A DNA stretch of 33,012 bases from NCBI GenBank assembly GCA_025358525.1, contig JANYJI010000065.1:1-33012 (forward strand), in the 5' to 3' direction. The position numbers and the translations under genes were made by a program. The notes beneath the pieces were generated by a model, which ran no database searches, was not told the DNA's origin, and was given only the letters and a program-made list of their open reading frames with translations. Below, piece after piece: positions 7,368 to 15,693 of the stretch (position 1 is the first letter of the stretch; the number at the start of each line of letters is the position of its first letter). Source of the DNA: Chloroflexota bacterium (GTDB taxonomy: Bacteria > Chloroflexota > Limnocylindria > Limnocylindrales > CSP1-4).

Positions 7368-7600
7368 AGGTCAGCGGGATCTTGGACGCCTCCGGTCAAG
7401 ACTGCCTCTGCATGTGCAACGAATTGACCAGGGCAGCCCGATCCCCAAAAGGCTCGGCTATTCGGGGCCGAGATTGGCGCGGCCCCGGTCTGGAGGACCG
7501 TGTCCTCCCCTTTCGTACCCGTCACGGGGCGGGCCCGCCGCCCGCGCCGCCGCCGGGCCGGCCCCCCCGCCACCGAACCCCGTCACCTGGCCGCCCCACC

Positions 7601-7656
7601 CCGCCCGACCCCGCCACGGGCCGCCCGACCCCGCCACGGGCCGCCCGACCCCGCCA
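7601..7656. repeat. 20-bp GC-rich tandem repeat downstream of rpoD
   Basis: CCGCCCGACCCCGCCACGGG is present at 7601-7620 and 7621-7640, and a third copy (16 of 20 bases) follows from 7641. It lies within a C-rich tract just beyond the rpoD stop codon and would form part of the 3' end of that transcript. Confidence 0.75.
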
Positions 7657-7716
7657 TCGCGCCCCGCCACCTCCCCGCCTCGGGGCCGAGCCCGCCCCGG
7701 ACAGACCTCCCGCGCT

Positions 7717-9423
7717 CTACTCCAGATAGTCCTTGAGCTTGCGAGAGCGGGATGGGTGGCGGAGTTTGCGCAGAGCCTTGGCCTCGATCTGCCGGATCCG
7801 CTCGCGGGTCACATTGAACTCCTTGCCCACTTCCTCGAGGGTGCGGGCTCGGCCGTCTTCCAACCCAAAGCGAAGCTGCAGAACCCTGCGCTCGCGACCA
7901 GTGAGCGAGTCCAGGACCGCCTCCACCTGCTCCTTGAGAAGCTGGTGAGACGCGGCTTCGGCCGGGGCCAGGGCGCCCCGGTCCTCGATGAAATCGCCCA
8001 GGTGGCTGTCCTCTTCCTCGCCGATCGGGGTCTCGAGGGACACGGGCTCCTGGCTGACTTTGATGATCTCGCGGACCTTGTCGGGTGTGACCACCTGCTC
8101 CTGGCCCTTGGACATCGCCTCGGCGATCTCGTCGACCGTCGGTTCGCGGCCCAACTCCTGGAGCAAAGTGCGCGAGACCCGGATCAGGCGGTTGATCGTC
8201 TCAACCATGTGGACCGGAATGCGGATCGTGCGGGCCTGGTCGGCTATAGCGCGCGTGATCGCCTGGCGGATCCACCACGTCGCGTACGTGCTGAACTTGT
8301 AGCCCTTCTCGTAGTCGAACTTCTCGACCGCCCGGATCAGGCCGATGTTGCCCTCCTGAATCAGGTCCAGGAAGCTCATGCCCCGGCCGATGTACTTCTT
8401 CGCGATCGAGACGACAAGTCGGAGGTTGGCCGAGGTCAGCTGCTCGCGCGCGTCGCGGCCGATCCGTACCAGCTCGCCACGCCGATGGGCGAGTTTGGTG
8501 TTGAGCGGAACTTCCGGATCGTGGCCGAGACGCTTGAGCAGGTCGGCGTCGTGGCCGCTGTCCATCCAGCGCTGCAGGGCCGGGTAGGCTACAGCGTCGC
8601 GAGTCCAGTCGTAGATGGCCCGCAGGCCGACGTTGTCGCGCGAGTCCAGATCGCCGTTATGGACCGCGAGGTAGGCCCAATCGAGCATGGAGATGAACGA
8701 CTCCGCGGTGAGCGAGTCGTTGTAGGCCTGGACCAGGTGGCGGCCTTCCTTGAGCAGCTCCTTGGTGCCGTCGGTCGTGGCTTCCTTGCCGGCCTTGATC
8801 AGGTGGAAGTCGGCCGTCGGGACGAGAAGGTCGGCCGCGTCGGGCGCTGAAACCGCGTCGCCGACCATCTTCCTGGCTTCCGGGCCGAAGGGCAGTCTGT
8901 GTTGAGGCTTGATGGTGCGGGTCTTGCGCTCCGTCTCGTGGTGGGTCCACTCATGGAGCGAAACCATGCCCTTCCAGGGCTCATCGACGAGCTGCTCTCC
9001 AAGCTCGATTGCCTTGGCCAGTACGACCTCTTCCTCGGCCGTCAGGAGGGCGACCTTGCCGATCTCCTTCAGGTACATCCGAACGGGGTCGTCGATCCCG
9101 ATCATGTCGGCCGAAAGAGCCTCAATCTCCTCCTGGGTCGGCTCGTCAATAGACCCGGCGTCGATCTTGACCGGGACCTCGCCGGCCGCGCGTGGCTCGG
9201 CCAGGGCGTCCTCTTCGACGACCTCCACTCCGAGCTCGGCCGAGTCCTCGTCATTGCCCTCAGGCGGGACGACCTCGTCCTCATCGAGCTCGTCGTCCTC
9301 GAGCGAGTCCTCGCCGCGGCGGGTGTGCACGCCCGCAAGCTTTGCCTCCTCCAGATCGGCCTTGCGTCGGCCGCCGCCGGAAAGGGCAACCTCAACGAGT
9401 TGCTTGTCGTGTGGATCGGTCAT
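7717..9423 (-). CDS. rpoD: Primary RNA polymerase sigma factor (sigma-70, RpoD)
   Basis: A 568-residue group 1 sigma factor directing core polymerase to housekeeping promoters. Residues 1-109 form an acidic region 1.1. Region 1.2 starts at [14 protein letters not shown] (111-124). Region 2 is [34 protein letters not shown]...[14 protein letters not shown] (329-393), with the -10-recognition helix intact. Region 3 follows, and region 4 is [18 protein letters not shown]...[21 protein letters not shown] (507-557). A non-conserved insert of about 170 residues (146-318) separates regions 1.2 and 2. The ATG overlaps the dnaG stop (ATGA), with GGAGG six bases upstream inside dnaG. The dnaG-rpoD linkage is the classic macromolecular-synthesis arrangement. 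Confidence 0.97.
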   Translation of the reverse strand: MTDPHDKQLVEVALSGGGRRKADLEEAKLAGVHTRRGEDSLEDDELDEDEVVPPEGNDEDSAELGVEVVEEDALAEPRAAGEVPVKIDAGSIDEPTQEEIEALSADMIGIDDPVRMYLKEIGKVALLTAEEEVVLAKAIELGEQLVDEPWKGMVSLHEWTHHETERKTRTIKPQHRLPFGPEARKMVGDAVSAPDAADLLVPTADFHLIKAGKEATTDGTKELLKEGRHLVQAYNDSLTAESFISMLDWAYLAVHNGDLDSRDNVGLRAIYDWTRDAVAYPALQRWMDSGHDADLLKRLGHDPEVPLNTKLAHRRGELVRIGRDAREQLTSANLRLVVSIAKKYIGRGMSFLDLIQEGNIGLIRAVEKFDYEKGYKFSTYATWWIRQAITRAIADQARTIRIPVHMVETINRLIRVSRTLLQELGREPTVDEIAEAMSKGQEQVVTPDKVREIIKVSQEPVSLETPIGEEEDSHLGDFIEDRGALAPAEAASHQLLKEQVEAVLDSLTGRERRVLQLRFGLEDGRARTLEEVGKEFNVTRERIRQIEAKALRKLRHPSRSRKLKDYLE

Positions 9424-11441
9424 CGGTGTCCTCCAGCGGAAGCCAGGAGGCTCGTGTCCTGCCGACGTCGGTCGAGCGAACGGCGAGCCTCATTCAGATT
9501 GCGTTGCGTTTCCAGGAGTCGAGCTTCGGCCTGCGCATCCGAGGCGGCGTGAGCCTCCACGATCTCGCCGGCGTTGAAACGTATTTCGTCTTCGAGCCTG
9601 TCCGCCTCGAGAGCGAGCAGACATTGGTCCACACCAATAGAGACGCGTGCGGCGGCAAGTTCGTTCGGATCCGGGCCACGTTCCGCGTACAAAGCGATAG
9701 CCAGGCCATGTAGCTCCGGCGGCAGCGCCTCCAGGAAGCGGCCCCGTTCGAAATTGCCGGACCCGCCGGCCTCGCGGTCGCGCTCGCGGTCGGCGACCAT
9801 CGCCGCCAGCAACTCCCGCGCCGGGGTGCTGGGCAGGTTAGCCCTCTGGGCCCGCATCGTGTCCGCCACGCGTTCCTGCTGCTCCGGGACGAGGAGGAGG
9901 AGCCGCAGCAGCTTGCGCTCGTCGAGCGATACGGCCTTCAGCTCCGCCTTGGTGTCGATAGTGTCCGGGGCCGACATGACGGCCTCTGCGGTGAAACGCC
10001 CGGACGAGGTAGTGCCGCCTCCTCCGGCCCAGCCGGGACGGGCCGGCAAATTGGGCGCCCGAATAGCCTCGAGAAGGACGCGCTCCTCCACTCCGGTTCG
10101 GCGGGCCAGCACCTGCAGGTAGCTGTCGCGGACCACCGGATCGCGGATCTCGCGCAGCAGTGGCACCAGGGCCCCGACCGCGTGGCGCTTGCCCTCGGGA
10201 GTGCGGACGTCGTAAGCCGTGGCGTAGTAGTCGATCAGGAATTCGACGATCGGCTGAGCCGTTCGGATCGACTCCCGCCAGAGGTCGGGCGTGTCGCGGA
10301 TCACCTCGTCGGGGTCCTTGCCTTCCGGCAGGCGAGCCACCCTGACGCGCGTGATTTCAACGCCGGTGTCCTCGGCCGCGAGCGATCCGATGAGATGGAA
10401 CAACTCTGCGCCACCGATAGACCCCGCATGCTGGCCGGCCGGATCGACGTCGTAAGCGAGGACGATCTCGCGGGCGTAGCGGGCGATCAACGCCACCTGG
10501 GCTGGCGTCAGCGCGGTGCCGAGGCTGGCGACCACGTTGCCGAAGCCGGCCTGGTGGGCCATCAGCGCATCGGTGTAACCCTCGACCAAGACGGCCTGGT
10601 CCAGGCGGCGCATCTCGGCGCGGGCCCGCTCGATGAGGTATAGCGTGCGGCTCTTGTCGAAGAGCGCCGTCGCTGGAGAGTTGAGGTATTTGGGGGCGTG
10701 GCCATCCGTGGCCGGGCCAGCCATGGTGGCGCCAGCCGGGGCCATGCCCGAGCCTGCGGCGCCCATCGCGCCCGTTGCGGCGGCGCCCGGCAGGATCCGT
10801 CCACCCAGTCCCACCGCCGCCCCGGTCACGTCGCGTATCGGGAAGATGACGCGGCTTCGGAACTTGTCGTAGGCGCCTCGCCCGCCCTGGCGCTGGCTCG
10901 TCAGGCCCACTTCCGCCAGCTCCGCCTCCGCCACGTTGCGGCGGCTCTGGAGCATCTTGATCATCTGGTCCCAGCCGTCCGGCGCCCAGCCGAGTTGGAA
11001 CTTCTCGATCGTTTCGTCCGTGAAGCCTCGACCGTGCAGGTATTCGAGCGCCGCCGCGCCCGTCTTCGAAGACGTCAGGACGACGTGGTAGAAGGCGACC
11101 GCCTGCTCGAGCACCTCGCGCTGGCGAGCCTTGCGGGCGTCTTCGCGACTCGTCCGCTCGTCGATCTCGATGCCGGCCTTCGCCGCCAGTCGCTTGAGGG
11201 CCTCAGGGAAGGTCAGTGACTCGCGGCGCATCACGAAGCTGAAGATGTCGCCGCCCTCACCGCAGCCAAAGCAGTGCCAGCTCTCGCGCGCCGGGGTCAC
11301 GACGAAGCTGGGCGTCTTCTCCCCGTGAAATGGGCACAGGCCCTTCAGGGTGGTTCCCGCCTTGCGCAGCTGCACGGCCTCGCCGACGACATCGACGATC
11401 GACAGCTTGCTCTTCACTTCGGCGGCAACGCCTACTGCCAA
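9420..11441 (-). CDS. dnaG: DNA primase (DnaG)
   Basis: A 673-residue primase that makes RNA primers at the replication fork. The zinc ribbon is C36-x2-H39 ... C57-x2-C60 ([12 protein letters not shown]...[10 protein letters not shown]). The RNA-polymerase domain follows ([24 protein letters not shown]), then the TOPRIM fold with E287 in LVEGYTDAL and D331/D333 in AYDVDPAG. The C-terminal part is a helicase-interaction-type domain. An Ala/Gly/Met-rich stretch of about 30 residues (219-248) interrupts the catalytic core between GGRILPG and APKYLNSP. Translation most likely begins at TTG 11441, because AGGAG at 11453-11449 lies seven bases upstream. It is first in an operon with rpoD, overlapping by four bases, and has a hairpin abutting its ribosome-binding site. 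Confidence 0.96.
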   Translation of the reverse strand: MAVGVAAEVKSKLSIVDVVGEAVQLRKAGTTLKGLCPFHGEKTPSFVVTPARESWHCFGCGEGGDIFSFVMRRESLTFPEALKRLAAKAGIEIDERTSREDARKARQREVLEQAVAFYHVVLTSSKTGAAALEYLHGRGFTDETIEKFQLGWAPDGWDQMIKMLQSRRNVAEAELAEVGLTSQRQGGRGAYDKFRSRVIFPIRDVTGAAVGLGGRILPGAAATGAMGAAGSGMAPAGATMAGPATDGHAPKYLNSPATALFDKSRTLYLIERARAEMRRLDQAVLVEGYTDALMAHQAGFGNVVASLGTALTPAQVALIARYAREIVLAYDVDPAGQHAGSIGGAELFHLIGSLAAEDTGVEITRVRVARLPEGKDPDEVIRDTPDLWRESIRTAQPIVEFLIDYYATAYDVRTPEGKRHAVGALVPLLREIRDPVVRDSYLQVLARRTGVEERVLLEAIRAPNLPARPGWAGGGGTTSSGRFTAEAVMSAPDTIDTKAELKAVSLDERKLLRLLLLVPEQQERVADTMRAQRANLPSTPARELLAAMVADRERDREAGGSGNFERGRFLEALPPELHGLAIALYAERGPDPNELAAARVSIGVDQCLLALEADRLEDEIRFNAGEIVEAHAASDAQAEARLLETQRNLNEARRSLDRRRQDTSLLASAGGHR

Positions 11442-11448
11442 TACAGTT

Positions 11449-11479
11449 CTCCTAAAGGCAGAGCCTCTCGCTCTGCCTT
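11449..11479 (-). promoter_or_regulatory. Leader hairpin abutting the dnaG Shine-Dalgarno sequence
   Basis: On the minus strand AAGGCAGAGC-GAGAG-GCTCTGCCTT forms a perfect 10-bp stem with a five-base loop (11479-11455). It is followed after one base by AGGAG (11453-11449) and, seven bases on, the TTG start. Stacking so close to the ribosome-binding site suggests translational control, RNA stability or attenuation. Only two or three T residues follow the stem, so a strong intrinsic terminator is unlikely. Confidence 0.6.
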
Positions 11480-11639
11480 CATATCAGACGATTAAGGTGG
11501 CCGAGAGGTTCGGCGTTCGCTGGCACTGGCGTTCGATCAAGCCGACCCGACAGCCCAACGGAGACTCACCAAGCCCACCACCCTGCCCGACCGCCCGATC
11601 CCCCAACCTTCCGCACCGGATGACCCTGACATGATTAGG

Positions 11640-11662
11640 GGCCTGTCAAGTCTTGACAGGCC
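11640..11662. promoter_or_regulatory. 23-bp inverted repeat GGCCTGTCAAG-T-CTTGACAGGCC
   Basis: The two 11-bp arms are perfectly complementary around a single central base. As DNA it looks like an operator; as RNA the tight centre would still allow a stem, so it may also end the Cfa-operon transcript. The TGTCAAG/CTTGACA half-sites recur in the palindrome at 11717-11728. Confidence 0.45.
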
Positions 11663-11700
11663 GCGCTGGCGTGATTCTTACACCATTCCGCCGCGTTCGT

Positions 11701-11728
11701 ATACCCCCGGGGGGTATTGACATGTCAA
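11701..11728. promoter_or_regulatory. CsoR-like metal-responsive operator overlapping a promoter-like element
   Basis: ATACCCCC-G-GGGGGTAT (11701-11717) is a perfect palindrome of the A/T-G/C-tract type recognised by CsoR-family copper repressors. It abuts TTGACATGTCAA (11717-11728), which supplies a TTGACA -35-like hexamer on both strands. Read on the minus strand, TTGACA is followed 19 bases later by TATACG, so the dyad would lie between -35 and -10 and face dnaG. No csoR or copper-transport gene is in the window, so the regulated gene is uncertain. Confidence 0.45.
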
Positions 11729-11819
11729 GTGGGTCGGGCCGGTCTGTGTTACCAACCGGGCGGCCCCCTTCGAGCTGGATCTTCACCTGCTTGGGGACTT
11801 TGGCGCCTCGGTCAAGGAC

Positions 11820-13037
11820 CTATCGCCGGTCGAGGCCGCGGCCCTTCTCGAAGACGATCTGAAGGACCTGACACGTGCCCGTCCTAAAGCCCGCCTCGCT
11901 GATGGCTAGGTAGTAATCCCACGTGCGCATGAACCGCTCGTCGAAGCCCATCGCCCGGACTGCGGCCGCCTGCGTAAGAAAACGCGTCCGCCAGAGACTG
12001 AGCGTGCGCGCGTAGTCGAGGGCGACGTCCGTGACGCGCGTGACCAGCAGTTGCGTGCCGTGCGTCGAGCGTTCGATGACGGCCAGAGACGGCAGCAGGC
12101 CGCCCGGGAAGATATAGCGCTGGATCCAATTGACGCCGCGGCGCTGCGGCTCGTAGGCCACGTCCGGGTAAGTGATCGACTGCAGACTCAGCCGTCCGCC
12201 CGGAGCCAACCCCCCCTCGCAGACCTCGAAGAAGGTTCCGAAGAATTCGGCGCCGACGGCCTCAAGCATCTCGATCGAGACGATCGCGTCGTAGGTGCCG
12301 GCGACCTCCCGATAATCGAGAAGCTGGACGTCGACGAGGCGATCGAGGCCGGCCGACCGAATGCGCTCGCGGGCAAGCTCCGCCTGGGACGGCGAAATCG
12401 TGATCGAGGTCACGCGACAGCCGATCTCGGCGGCGGCGTACATGGCGAAACCACCCCAGCCGGTGCCGATCTCAAGGACGTGCTGGCCCTTCGTCAGGCC
12501 AGCGCCCTCGGCGATGAGCCGGTATTTGTTGCGCTGGGCGTCGGCCAAGGTTTGGTCCGGCGATTCGAACACGGCCGAGGAGTACGTCATGGTTTCGTCA
12601 AGGAATAGGCGGTAGAAATCGTTGCCCAGGTCGTAGTGGGCGGCGATGTTCTTCTTCGCCTGCGAGCGCGTGTTCCGCCTGGCTCGATGGGCCAGCGTCC
12701 GACCGAATTGGGCCGGCAGCCGCCACCAGCCGGTAGCCAGCGCCAGCGAATGGCGGTTCAGGAGCCCCAGTTCGATCAGGCCGACGAGATCCGGGCTGGA
12801 CCACCAGCCCTCCATGTAGGCCTCGCCCATGCCGGTCTCGCCGTGGAGCAGAATCTTCACCAGGGCGAGCCGGTCGTGGATATGGATCTCGCCCCGGCGC
12901 TCCGCCGCGGGGTCGCCGAAGGTGCGCCGCGAGCCTGCCGGCAGGACCACGTCCAGGCGGCCAACTCGGATCCGCTTCGCGGCCGCAAAGCCGATGCGCA
13001 TGGCGAGCCGGGCCAGGACCGGATCGAAAACGCTCAT
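11820..13037 (-). CDS. Cyclopropane-fatty-acyl-phospholipid synthase family methyltransferase
   Basis: A 405-residue SAM-dependent enzyme of the Cfa/CmaA family, which transfers methylene or methyl groups to double bonds of membrane acyl chains. An N-terminal lipid-binding region (HGETGMGEAYMEGWWSSPDL) precedes HYDLGNDFYRLFLDETMTYSSAVF (about 134-157), the family signature. The SAM motif is VLEIGTGWGGFA (187-198), and the C-terminal part contains WIQRYIFPGG. It overlaps the upstream DUF1365 gene by four bases (ATGA) and is last in a four-gene operon with SRPBCC and FAD oxidoreductase genes. Whether the product is a cyclopropane, a 10-methyl or a furan-type fatty acid cannot be told from sequence; the FAD partner makes the latter two worth considering. 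Confidence 0.93.
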   Translation of the reverse strand: MSVFDPVLARLAMRIGFAAAKRIRVGRLDVVLPAGSRRTFGDPAAERRGEIHIHDRLALVKILLHGETGMGEAYMEGWWSSPDLVGLIELGLLNRHSLALATGWWRLPAQFGRTLAHRARRNTRSQAKKNIAAHYDLGNDFYRLFLDETMTYSSAVFESPDQTLADAQRNKYRLIAEGAGLTKGQHVLEIGTGWGGFAMYAAAEIGCRVTSITISPSQAELARERIRSAGLDRLVDVQLLDYREVAGTYDAIVSIEMLEAVGAEFFGTFFEVCEGGLAPGGRLSLQSITYPDVAYEPQRRGVNWIQRYIFPGGLLPSLAVIERSTHGTQLLVTRVTDVALDYARTLSLWRTRFLTQAAAVRAMGFDERFMRTWDYYLAISEAGFRTGTCQVLQIVFEKGRGLDRR

Positions 13038-13810
13038 CGCGCCGCTCCATCACCCGCCCGGGGCGTGGCCTTGGCCGTGGCTTCGCCGCGACGGTGGAAG
13101 CGAGCGCCTCGCCGCCACAGCTGCAGGGCGTGCCAGTGGATCATGGCGATCGTCTTCAGCGTCACGAAGGGATAGCGGGTCAGCATCCTCGCAACCGTCC
13201 GGTCGGTCAGTTGAAGTCGGCGCAGGACCAGGCTGGTGTTGAGCAGAAGCTCGCCCTCCTCGCTCATGTCGAGCGCGATGCGCAGGCTGGCGGGGTTGTC
13301 CTTGACCCTGAGCACGTACCGCCCCTCCGCCCCGATGAAGGGCGAGACGTAGAACCCTTTGTCCATCGACGCGATGTAGGTGCCGCTGTCCCGCTCCGGC
13401 CGGAGCGTGTAGAGGTGACGCTCGCCGTGGGTGTTGTGGACCTCCACGATGACGATCTGGAGCTGACCCGAGCGATCCCGGCAGAGGTAGAAGCTGGCCG
13501 GGTTGAAGACGTAGCCGAAGACGCGCAGGTTGGTCACGAGCGTCAGGCGCCAGCCATCGGGATCGACACCCTGGTCGCGCAGGTGAGCCCGGATCTCCGC
13601 GGCAACGTCGGTCGCGGGCGAGTCGAGGTGGTCCCCGTCGCGAAAACTCAGGACGTTCGGTCGATTTCGACTAACCAGCCGAAGCTTCCCGACCACCTCG
13701 TCCAGCTCGCCCAGGTCGAGGGCGAAGTAGTAGACGTCGTGATCGAGTGTGTACACGAAAGGACGCGCCCGGCGATGCCGAACTTTCCCCTCTAGGAGGT
13801 GCGACCTCAT
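13034..13810 (-). CDS. DUF1365 domain-containing protein
   Basis: A 258-residue DUF1365 protein. I start it at ATG 13810 ([36 protein letters not shown]), because this is the conserved N-terminus and the codon overlaps the FAD gene stop (ATGA); the longer ORF-track start lies in the preceding gene. Typical conserved blocks are VRHRRxxPxxxxF-like, [42 protein letters not shown] and ALQLW. The biochemical role of DUF1365 is not established. The family is regularly linked to Cfa-type methyltransferases and FAD oxidoreductases, so it probably acts in the same acyl-chain modification. It also overlaps the downstream methyltransferase gene by four bases. Confidence 0.93.
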   Translation of the reverse strand: MRSHLLEGKVRHRRARPFVYTLDHDVYYFALDLGELDEVVGKLRLVSRNRPNVLSFRDGDHLDSPATDVAAEIRAHLRDQGVDPDGWRLTLVTNLRVFGYVFNPASFYLCRDRSGQLQIVIVEVHNTHGERHLYTLRPERDSGTYIASMDKGFYVSPFIGAEGRYVLRVKDNPASLRIALDMSEEGELLLNTSLVLRRLQLTDRTVARMLTRYPFVTLKTIAMIHWHALQLWRRGARFHRRGEATAKATPRAGDGAAR

Positions 13811-15108
13811 CCGGCGCCGACCTTCGACGCGGCCGCCCCAGCGCCTGTTCGGGCGGCCACCGCCGAAACCATTTCCGCTGCCAGGAAGCCAGAGCGGCAG
13901 CCATCCTCGTGGAAGCCGTAGCCGAGGTGGGCCCCGGCATAGAAGGTATTGCGCCACCCCTGGAGCGCGCCGATCGCCTGCTGCGCGGCCAGTGTCCGGA
14001 AGGTGTATCGGGGATGGCTCATCTCGCGCGCCACCATGACCTTCTCGGTGCGGACGCGGTCGCCGCAGTTCAGGGAGACGCAGTACTCCTCGGGCCCGCC
14101 GAGCGACTGCAGGCGATTCATGTAGTACGTCATCGTCAACTCTTCGCCGGGCTGGCCGCAGCTGGGCAGATCCACATTCCAGGAGGCCCAGGCGCGCGGC
14201 CTCTTTGGCAGAAGGGCTTTGTCAGTGTGGAGCACCACCTGGTTCCGCGAATAGTCGATGCCGCCAAGGGCGGCTCGCTCGGCCTGGTCTGAGTCCGCGA
14301 GGAACGTCAACGCATCGTCGCAATGGGTCGCGATGACGACTGCGTCGAAATACTCCGCAACCCCGTCCCGGGTAAGGACGGTAACGCCCTCGTCGTCGCG
14401 CGTGACGGCCACGACCGGGCTCCCGGACCGCACCCCATCGGCGGGCAGCGACGCGACGATCCGCTTGACGTACTCCATCGACCCGCCGCGGAGAACTCGC
14501 CATTGGATCCTATCGCGTAGACCGATAAGCCCGTGGTTGTCCAGGAAGTGGAGCAGGTAGTCGACCGGGAAATCGAGGATCTTGTCCGGCCCGGTGGACC
14601 ACACGGCGGCGGTCAGCGGGATGAGGAAGTGGCGCCGGAAGCCCCGCCCATAGTGCCGCTCGTCGAGATACTCACCCAGCGTCGTGTCGGAGCGGACGCC
14701 GCCATCCAGCCTGCGGCGAGCGTCGCGGTAGAACAGGACGATGTCGACGAGCATCCGCCAGTGCGACGGCCGAAGCAGGGCCGAGCGCTGGGCGAAGACG
14801 CCGCCGACACCCTTCAGGCTGAACTCGAGGCCGCATGAATGGCAAATGGAACTTAGCGACATCTCGCTCGGCTGCGTCTCAACGCCAAGCTCTCTGAGCA
14901 TGCGCACAAAGATCGGGTACGTCTTCTCGTTGTAGACGATGAACCCCGTGTCGACGGGGATGCGCCCACCGGGCGTCTCGACGGGGACGGTCTTGACGTG
15001 CCCGCCTACGACCGGCTCGCCTTCGAAGAGCCGGACCTGATGCTTGCGGTTCAGGTAGTAGGCCGCCGTCAGGCCGCTAACTCCCGCTCCAACCACAGCG
15101 ACCTTCAT
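13807..15108 (-). CDS. FAD-dependent amine-oxidase-like oxidoreductase
   Basis: A 433-residue flavoprotein with an N-terminal dinucleotide-binding motif ([17 protein letters not shown]), the second FAD-contact block [11 protein letters not shown] and [13 protein letters not shown], and a C-terminal FAD loop ([24 protein letters not shown]). This is the NAD(P)/FAD oxidoreductase subgroup that travels with DUF1365 and Cfa-like methyltransferases. By analogy with UfaD/BfaA-type systems it may oxidise or desaturate methylated acyl chains; that is inference. It is coupled by overlap to DUF1365 and follows the SRPBCC gene after 48 bases. No signal peptide is visible, so it probably works at the cytoplasmic face of the membrane. 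Confidence 0.92.
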   Translation of the reverse strand: MKVAVVGAGVSGLTAAYYLNRKHQVRLFEGEPVVGGHVKTVPVETPGGRIPVDTGFIVYNEKTYPIFVRMLRELGVETQPSEMSLSSICHSCGLEFSLKGVGGVFAQRSALLRPSHWRMLVDIVLFYRDARRRLDGGVRSDTTLGEYLDERHYGRGFRRHFLIPLTAAVWSTGPDKILDFPVDYLLHFLDNHGLIGLRDRIQWRVLRGGSMEYVKRIVASLPADGVRSGSPVVAVTRDDEGVTVLTRDGVAEYFDAVVIATHCDDALTFLADSDQAERAALGGIDYSRNQVVLHTDKALLPKRPRAWASWNVDLPSCGQPGEELTMTYYMNRLQSLGGPEEYCVSLNCGDRVRTEKVMVAREMSHPRYTFRTLAAQQAIGALQGWRNTFYAGAHLGYGFHEDGCRSGFLAAEMVSAVAARTGAGAAASKVGAG

Positions 15109-15156
15109 GGGCAGCGATATGCCGGGCCGCCCCGAATCATTGCCATGGCCAAGATC

Positions 15157-15600
15157 TTACGCATGCGCCCGCCGATCCAACTCTCGCTGCATACCGTCGA
15201 GCGCGTTCCGAGCGAGCTTCGCGAAGGCCCGCCCGAGGAGCGGCTGAATCAGTTGCATCCAGCCACGCAGACGGATATCGGCCGTGTAATCGATCGTCGT
15301 ACCATTCGCGGCCGCCGCGAAACGAATGTCATCGACTGCCGAGACACTGGAACTCTCGCCCATGAGAACGACTCGATTCGGCGGCTCGAAGACGGTGATG
15401 CGGTACTCCATGGGGGCGACGCGGCCGCCGAGCCGCACCCCAAGCTGGAAACGGGAGCCGACGCCGAGTGTCCCCGGGTCGAGGCGCTCCGATGTCGCGA
15501 CGCCGGGGTCCCAGACGCTGGCGTTCTCAAAGTCGGCGACAAAGGCGAACGCCGCGTCGATCGGCAACGATGTCTCAATCTGTTCATGTAGCCTGGTCAT
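15157..15600 (-). CDS. SRPBCC-family (polyketide cyclase/START-like) lipid-binding protein
   Basis: A 147-residue single-domain protein starting MTRLHEQIETSLPIDAAFAFVADFENASVWDPGVATSERLDPG, a standard SRPBCC N-terminus, with GVGSRFQL, MEYRITVFEPPNRVVLMGES and DYTADIRLRGWMQLIQPLLG, ending in an amphipathic helix. The start at 15600 is supported by GGAG six bases upstream; the longer ORF start is antisense to the SDR gene. SRPBCC proteins bind hydrophobic ligands in a deep cavity, so carrying or presenting an acyl substrate to the downstream FAD/DUF1365/Cfa enzymes is a fair inference. It is the first gene of that operon and diverges from the SDR gene across a 93-base gap. Confidence 0.9.
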   Translation of the reverse strand: MTRLHEQIETSLPIDAAFAFVADFENASVWDPGVATSERLDPGTLGVGSRFQLGVRLGGRVAPMEYRITVFEPPNRVVLMGESSSVSAVDDIRFAAAANGTTIDYTADIRLRGWMQLIQPLLGRAFAKLARNALDGMQRELDRRAHA

Positions 15601-15693
15601 TTCTGGCTCCAAGACGGGTTCGGGATCATGATGGCGGTCGCAGCCGCAAACGGCCAAGCCAACCGGCCGCCGTTTCGCTCCGGAGGACTGGTC

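Larger units (their letters stand above)
7043..7716. other. Long gene-free region between the XRE gene and rpoD
   Basis: No credible gene is seen in these roughly 670 bases. The left half holds a 19-bp palindrome (7127-7145), repeated TGCGGCAGATGCAC motifs (7177-7367) and further GATGCAC fragments. The right half (about 7525-7710) is a C-rich, low-complexity tract with a 20-bp tandem repeat. The long plus-strand ORF 7129-8850 crosses it but is the antisense shadow of rpoD. Confidence 0.65.
11442..11819. other. Gene-free region upstream of dnaG rich in palindromes
   Basis: These 378 bases separate the end of the Cfa-like gene from dnaG, both on the minus strand. From right to left they hold TTGACATGTCAA (11717-11728), a CsoR-like G/C palindrome (11701-11717), an 11-bp-arm inverted repeat (11640-11662) and the dnaG leader hairpin (11455-11479). 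I see no complete gene. Confidence 0.6.

Noticed and set aside
7601-7660. Tandem repeats considered as a CRISPR or terminator
   Set aside because: The units are contiguous without spacers and no stable T-tracted hairpin is formed.
7129-8850. 573-residue plus-strand ORF
   Set aside because: It is the antisense shadow of rpoD plus low-complexity sequence; it has no domain, and the rpoD frame is unambiguous.
11769-11909. Plus-strand frame FELDLHLLGDFGASVKDLSPVEAAALLEDDLKDL...
   Set aside because: It looks protein-like but has no start codon after an in-frame stop, and its second half is antisense to the end of the Cfa-like gene. At most it is a remnant.
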